A stretch of DNA of 41,943 bases from Saccoglossus kowalevskii (Eukaryota; Hemichordata; Enteropneusta; Harrimaniidae): the NCBI RefSeq assembly GCF_000003605.2, contig NW_003111473.1, forward strand, positions 93,287 through 135,229, given 5' to 3'. A model generated the notes under the pieces. It saw only the letters and a list, made by a program, of their open reading frames with translations, searched no databases and had not been told where the DNA came from. This document shows positions 37,801 through 41,943 of this stretch, piece by piece; position 1 is the first letter of the stretch, and the number at the start of each line of letters is the position of its first letter. Made by a program: the position numbers and the translations under genes.

Positions 37801-38038
37801 ACAAATATGCCATGCAAGAAATCTTCCTCAGGTGGTAGTAATGCAGCTGAAGAAGCCATGGACACCACAGAAACTTCAGTGATTGAACCAATGGACACCA
37901 CATCACAGAAATCAACGATACCAGTCAAATTGAGTGATTCACTTGAAGTTGTCACCAAGGAGAAATCAACGACCATGAAAGGTGAAAGTAATTCTGAGTG
38001 TATAGATTTAACCATAAATGATGATGATAAAGGTGCGA
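25886..38038 (+). CDS. setdb1: SETDB1 histone-lysine N-methyltransferase (3' partial)
   Basis: Coding exons: 25886-26027, 26346-26445, 26559-26849, 27007-27115, 27293-27410, 27550-27637, 28068-28141, 28673-28805, 29220-29340, 30122-30242, 30557-30657, 31151-31280, 31452-31622, 32201-32547, 33215-33346, 34180-34304, 34443-34547, 35205-35347, 35478-35562, 35794-35916, 36232-36294 and 37419-38038. All join in frame, giving 1147 codons with no stop. Order: coiled-coil N-terminus, tudor domains (about 178-392), H3-like tandem motif (452-477), MBD (about 597-655), nine-Cys pre-SET (683-802), N-terminal SET half ([16 protein letters not shown]), then a Ser/acidic insertion. The enzyme trimethylates H3K9 in heterochromatin. 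ATG 25886 follows an in-frame TAG that overlaps a splice acceptor (tttgtttag), implying a non-coding exon upstream. The final donor (GCGA then GTAAGT) is open, and the NHSC and post-SET exons lie beyond the window or were missed. Confidence 0.93.
27007..28141 (+). other. SETDB1 first tudor domain region (exons 4-7)
   Basis: Exons 4-7 encode [20 protein letters not shown], then [22 protein letters not shown], and [12 protein letters not shown]. These match the SETDB1 tudor block, including the aromatic/acidic FFDDG strand. In the human protein the tudor domains read H3 tails carrying K9 methyl plus K14 acetyl; that function is carried over from the family. Confidence 0.85.
28673..29340 (+). 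other. SETDB1 second tudor domain region (exons 8-9)
   Basis: Encodes [40 protein letters not shown] and [12 protein letters not shown], which match the distal tudor module of SETDB1 (family knowledge). The exon junction falls inside the double tryptophan. Confidence 0.85.
28830..29110. repeat. GC-richer repeat-like segment in SETDB1 intron 8
   Basis: Composition shifts abruptly (ggcaagagggagcac, ccaagtgggggagat) and the block ends with a GGGGCGC ... GCGCCCC stem around 29068-29104. No coding frame. Probably a transposon remnant; the family is not recognised. Confidence 0.35.
29898..30106. repeat. 18-bp minisatellite interrupted by assembly gap
   Basis: Units of the form GATCCATACTGATTCTCA repeat with an 18-base period on both sides of a 50-N gap (29961-30010), ending 15 bases before SETDB1 exon 10. 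The period is a multiple of three, so it creates spurious open frames. The real copy number is hidden by the gap. Confidence 0.85.
30613..31183 (+). other. Histone H3 tail-like tandem motif in SETDB1 (exons 11/12)
   Basis: Residues 452-464 read [13 protein letters not shown] (30613-30651) and residues 465-477 read [13 protein letters not shown] (30652-30657 joined to 31151-31183). The units are 13 residues each and directly adjacent across the exon 11/12 junction. KQTARKST is identical to histone H3 residues 4-11, placing Lys457 at the H3K9 position; Lys470 is the equivalent in unit 2. Human SETDB1, from memory, has a single KQVAKKSTSF-like stretch here. The function is inferred, not shown. 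Confidence 0.8.
32201..32547 (+). other. SETDB1 methyl-CpG-binding-type (MBD) domain exon
   Basis: Single exon coding residues 567-682. [20 protein letters not shown] and [20 protein letters not shown] match the MBD fold of SETDB1. A CAPQC motif upstream corresponds to the HVCSYTC-type stretch of the vertebrate protein. Whether it binds methylated DNA cannot be judged from sequence. Confidence 0.85.
33215..34547 (+). other. SETDB1 pre-SET zinc cluster (exons 15-17)
   Basis: [12 protein letters not shown] leads into the nine zinc-cluster cysteines: CDC, DGC, KCAC, then YEC, RCKC and HTC. These are the ligands of the three-zinc pre-SET cluster. All nine are present, so the fold should be intact. 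Confidence 0.9.
35205..35562 (+). other. SETDB1 N-terminal half of bifurcated SET domain (exons 18-19)
   Basis: [20 protein letters not shown] provides the GWG cofactor-binding motif, followed by AGEVLTEE and [10 protein letters not shown]. The domain is then interrupted after NNKEGYESD by a Ser/Asp-rich insertion, as in vertebrate SETDB1. The catalytic NHSC half is not visible in the window. Confidence 0.9.
35794..38038 (+). other. SETDB1 SET-domain insertion (exons 20-22)
   Basis: Low-complexity Ser/acidic and Lys-rich sequence, including [18 protein letters not shown] and a 206-residue exon 22 (37419-38038). It ends with [10 protein letters not shown] (37999-38028), a SUMO-interaction-type motif. 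Exon 20 begins at a tandem CAGCAG acceptor, so 35794 or 35797 may be used. Confidence 0.8.
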
Positions 38039-39065
38039 GTAAGTCTCTTTCCTGTAATTTCCTAGCATGCCCATTGATGATCATTCCTGTATTGCACCTG
38101 CAAGCTGCCCATCCTTAATGCTAGTTGCTTGTACTGCATGTTTACTTGTCTGCCCTATTTATAATCAGCATACATTCACATCCATTGCACCATTGCGAGT
38201 CGAGCTGGGCCTACCAACCAACCTCAATTTCACGTTCAACATCGCTCGATAGGAGAGTGTGAGCCACTCATCTTTTGTAAGTTGTTTGTAAGAACTGTTG
38301 CCTCAAATTATGTTTGTTATATACTCTCTTTGTGAGATTGAAAACTACAGCTCGACAGCTCAACATGAACAGCTTTAAACATTTTGTTTTGTCTGGTAAA
38401 TTCCTGAAAATTATTATTCGAGTGCTTCCAGCTAGTAATATTGTATTAATAAGGATCTATCATCAAACTGGTGGCACATGTTTATCAACAGTGGGCAACA
38501 ACTACGGTAGTGTGACTTCTAGAATTTAGATTTACCATCGATCGGCTACATTGTTTCTGACTTTCTTTGAGTCAGTGTGTGTGATTAATTTAATTACAAA
38601 TACATGTACAATCAGTGTACAATCTATTCATTTGTTAAATTGCACTGATTTTCGCTATATATAATATACCCTCGTATGTACCAATATTCCAATTTGTAAT
38701 ATCAAAATTCTGACAACTTTAACATAAGCATGTTATGCTAATACATAAAACATAGTTGTTGATTGACTGTTGAAATTGATGGTTGGAATAATTATTGATG
38801 TGTTTCACCTGGACTTTCATCACCACAATATCCTGAAGCCAGCAAAATAATTAAACTTCTCAAAAAAACAAATGAGACATGACTAAATGCTACCAGTGAT
38901 ACATTTTGAGACAAAATCAAAATAAATACCGTATAATCAATGGCACTGACCATGTGCATTGAAAATACATAAAACACATCACAGCTTAGGGTCATACATA
39001 CATAAACAATAATTATAATTGTGCTACTGCTATGGGTTATTTTGTTATTTTCTTTATGCAACCGC
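38039..39065. other. Intron DNA downstream of SETDB1 exon 22
   Basis: Open intron if the gene continues to the right. I searched by eye for the NHSCSPN and post-SET CxCxxxxC coding text and did not find it. Confidence 0.4.
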
Positions 39066-39820
39066 GGAGGTATGTGTGGGTAACTCAAAAGTGTATCCGA
39101 GAATCAGTTCTGCCAAAACTCTGATGTGTGCGTGTTGATCTACAAATCTGCATGTACTACAAATTCTTTTGTTTTAGTACAATAAATAAAATCCATTAAC
39201 CGAGCAGTAAAACTAGTTTCCCCTGGGGGAATATATTGAAATGTTGATAGAAAGAACTTAAGGGCCAATATTTAATCGTTGTTTAATTACGCATGGTATA
39301 CCAACTATTGTTTAAACGTCAGGGTTGATGGTACCAGGAGATGGTAGGATGGGAAATGACTCAATATTTAGTTGTCTTAAATGATAAGGATTGAATTCTA
39401 AATGAGTTGCGATTCGGTATTTTACCATTTCTTGGTGCAATTCAGGTGTTAATCATTGTCGTTGAAAGACCACATCTTGGGTGTGATGGACTGTGCTATT
39501 TTTGATTGACAGGCAGGAGTGTCAACAACACATTGACACATTCATTCAGCAACTACGCCATGTTTCACTATTAATATGTTTCAGTTTCAGCAGATTATTA
39601 AGAAGGTCTAAAATGACACAAATTTGCCTATGAAAAGTGTATTTATAAATGACAAATGAATGAAAATAAATTTTTTTGGTATGCCCTGATGACAGAGTCG
39701 TGAACGGTACATGCTACTTCAATATATATATACTTTGATAGTGGCACCGAATTCGATAAAAAGATAAAATAACAGCAGCAAAGCATAAAAATGTCAAGTG
39801 AGCTGCAGGCATAGCTAATC
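39066..39820 (+). repeat. Long dispersed repeat, copy 2
   Basis: Homologous in order and orientation to 22053-23245 (blocks listed there), but shorter and without the nested 107-bp element. Both copies end near AATTCGATAAAA, then AAAATG and AAGTGA. Lies in the presumed last large SETDB1 intron. Confidence 0.75.
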
Positions 39821-39939
39821 TTCAAAGAACATTGCTTCACACATTCTCCTACATGTAGCATTGTCTCACATCAATACCTAATGCTTAATGATCTGTGTTG
39901 AAAAGTACTGGTAATCCTTTGTTGTTGCGCCATATGCGC

Positions 39940-40215
39940 CATGCTTTTTGACTCCTGTGTGCGAAGCCCAAAAAGGGAGTCTTTGCAGTTAGTGTGTCTG
40001 TCTCTGTGTCTGTCTGTGTGTGTGTGTGTGTCTGTCTGTTCCATCGATATCTCAAGAACCAATGTTCGGATTTCAATGAAACTTGGTATATAGCTTGTCT
40101 GGGGGCAATGCGCAGATTTGATTAGTTTTTGGTTGACATCCATGCATATTAATGAGCTCATCTGCATAATAATGTGTGAATTTTAAGCTATTTCAGTTGT
40201 ATCTCAAGAAGCATT
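39940..40215. repeat. Interspersed repeat with GTCTGT microsatellite
   Basis: A (GTGTCTGT)-type run at about 39990-40039 leads into CGATATCTCAAGAACCAATG, then TTTCAATGAAACTTGGTATA. Such text is familiar from short interspersed repeats of marine invertebrates. Non-coding. Confidence 0.5.
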
Positions 40216-41127
40216 AAAACGATTTTTATGTTTATCCAATCTACCTATTTCAATGGTAGCATTGCAACTATGATTACATGTGCTTTGTAGTTATATTACG
40301 GGAATATAATTAATCTATTAGATCAGCATCATGTTCTCATGTTCTCACTAAATTGTAATACCATTAGGGTATTAGGCCAGTGTTCTGATGTCCCGATTTA
40401 TATAACAAATAAATAATCCATAGTAGATCAGTTTATGCATAGTCATTGCAATAGAGACTATTTACAGGTTTCATGCTCACATCAATATTATCATTATTTG
40501 TTTGAACATTACCAAATATTCTTTCAGTTTTAGACAATGGTTGTTACATCAACAGTTTTTGAGTTAATTCAGATTTAAGTATCTTTAAGCTGTTTTAAGC
40601 TAGTTTTTATTTATCCGGATCATCACTTGGCAATGGAAATGTCCATATCATGTCATGCCACATTTGTGGTCACTTAAATTTATAATTCAAAAGGAAGTGT
40701 GATATAGTATTACATTCTACTATGACAGTTAATTTCTAATATGGAAACTATTCACTACATTACATAGACTCATAAAATTCAGTAAAACACACTTTTCTAA
40801 CTTTTCTTTTCTTTTAATTTATTATTTTCACTGCACTGTCATGCATGTTGTAGTTCTCTGTTATATTGTTAATTGTAAAACATTCTGTACCATCCAAGCA
40901 TGTTTACTGCATAAACAATTGATTTCTACCCCAAGGTAATATATGGTGGTCTTCGATTCCAGTACCACCAGTCACATGACCCAAAACAAGGCCCTCTGGC
41001 TTGTCTGTTGAAGATAACCACTTTAATGTTGTGTTATGTTCTTGAAGTCACTAATTCTTTCCTAATGAAGTCACTAGTTCTTTCCATGTAAGGTTTACCG
41101 GTATTCAACGGTTACATATGTTAATTT
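40216..41127. other. No recognised feature
   Basis: AT-rich sequence without a convincing exon, inverted repeat or motif. Confidence 0.4.
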
Positions 41128-41943
41128 AGGCCTTACTGCCTGGCTCTATTACACATACTTGAGCCCAACTGCCATTCAGACAGGTTCTATTTCACATACT
41201 TAGCCTTGCTGCCATGCAGAGAGGCTCTATTTCACATACTTGAGCCCAACTGCCATGCAGACAGACTCTATTTCACATACTTGAGCCCAACTGCCATGCA
41301 GACAGGCTCTATTTCACATACTTGGCCTTACTGCCTTTCAGACAGGCTCTATTTCACATACTTAGCTTACTGCCATGCAGACAGGTTCTATTTCACATAC
41401 TTAGCCTGACTGCCATGCAGACAAACTCTATTTCACATACTTGGCCTTACTGCCTTTCAGACAGGCTCTATTTCACATACTTAGCCTTACTGCCATGCAG
41501 ACAGGTTCTATTTCACATACTTAGCCTTGCTGCTATGCAGACAGGCTCTATTTCACATACTTGAGCCCAACTGCTATGCAGACAAACTCTATTTCACATA
41601 CTTGAGCCCAACTGCCATGCAGACAGACTCTATTTCACATACTTAGCCAAACTGCCATGCAGACAGACTCTATTTCACATACTTGAGCCTAACTGCCATG
41701 CAGACAGACTCTATTTCACATACTTAGCCAAACTGCCATGCAGACAGACTCTATTTCACATACTTGAGCCTAACTGCCATGCAGACAGGCTCTATTTCAC
41801 ATACTTGAGCCAAACTGCCATGCAGACAGACTCTATTTCACATACTTAGCCAAACTGCCATGTAGACAAGCTCTATTCCACATACTTGAGCCCAACTGCC
41901 ATGCAGACACACTCTATTTCACATACTTAGCCTTAATGTCACG
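41128..41943. repeat. ~41-bp minisatellite running off the window
   Basis: About 20 copies of a 39-42 bp unit built on CTGCCATGCAGACAG, CTCTATTTCACATACTT and GAGCCCAA or AGCCAAA. Two junction variants (TTGAGCCCAA and TTAGCC plus TTA or AAA) alternate, which suggests higher-order structure. The array continues past the right edge. Open frames in it are artefacts. Confidence 0.95.

Noticed and set aside
37587-38084. 165-codon antisense frame
   Set aside because: Mirror of SETDB1 exon 22; the + strand joins in frame to flanking exons.
38067-38252. Possible further SETDB1 exon
   Set aside because: Sequence shows no resemblance to the C-terminal SET half and lacks good splice sites in phase.
41206-41564. 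Cys/His/Tyr-rich repeat peptides
   Set aside because: Translation of the 41-bp tandem repeat; the frame drifts between units.
41128-41943. CRISPR-like array
   Set aside because: Units are contiguous without unique spacers, in a eukaryotic genome; it is a minisatellite.

Overview
This is a eukaryotic, intron-rich, AT-rich genomic window. It looks like a draft assembly of an invertebrate animal: there are two runs of exactly 50 N, short exons with GT-AG introns, lancelet/hemichordate/mollusc-style short interspersed repeats, and pogo/Tigger-like DNA transposons. A marine deuterostome such as a hemichordate is my best guess, but the sequence does not prove it. No prokaryotic features, CRISPR arrays or RNA genes were recognised.

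Layout. (1) 1-2090: the 3' end of a CD9/CD81-like tetraspanin gene on the + strand. Two alternative terminal exons both complete the fourth membrane segment but give different cytoplasmic tails; the body of the gene lies left of the window. (2) 5652-10332: a complete nine-exon A1-family aspartic protease on the + strand, 380 residues, with an intact active site but a diverged C-terminal lobe. (3) 20818-12500: a complete nine-exon cathepsin D on the - strand, 389 residues, tail to tail with the first protease. All intron phases match between the two genes and six of nine exons have identical lengths, so they are an ancient inverted duplicate pair. E-box/M-box (CLEAR-like) sites lie about 100 bp upstream of the cathepsin D start. 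(4) 23986-25803: a 1.8 kb pogo/Tigger-type transposon with 56-bp inverted repeats and TA duplications, carrying a truncated transposase. It ends about 80 bp before the SETDB1 start codon. (5) 25886 to beyond the right edge: SETDB1, a histone H3 lysine-9 methyltransferase, on the + strand. Twenty-two coding exons (1147 codons) are visible: N-terminal coiled coil, tudor domains, MBD, nine-cysteine pre-SET, the N-terminal half of a bifurcated SET domain and most of the SET insertion. The C-terminal SET half and post-SET are not in the window.

The most interesting signal is in SETDB1. Just after the tudor domains, two tandem 13-residue units carry KQTARKST and KQVARKST. The first is identical to histone H3 residues 4-11, around the H3K9 site this enzyme family methylates. 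An automethylation or self-recognition switch is a testable idea.

The introns and intergenic DNA hold several transposon stories that can be read directly: a 107-109 bp element in two copies, each with its own 7-bp target duplication, one nested in a longer dispersed repeat; two TA-flanked Tigger-like MITEs in cathepsin D intron 1; and minisatellites of 12, 18 and about 41 bp, two of which abut the assembly gaps.
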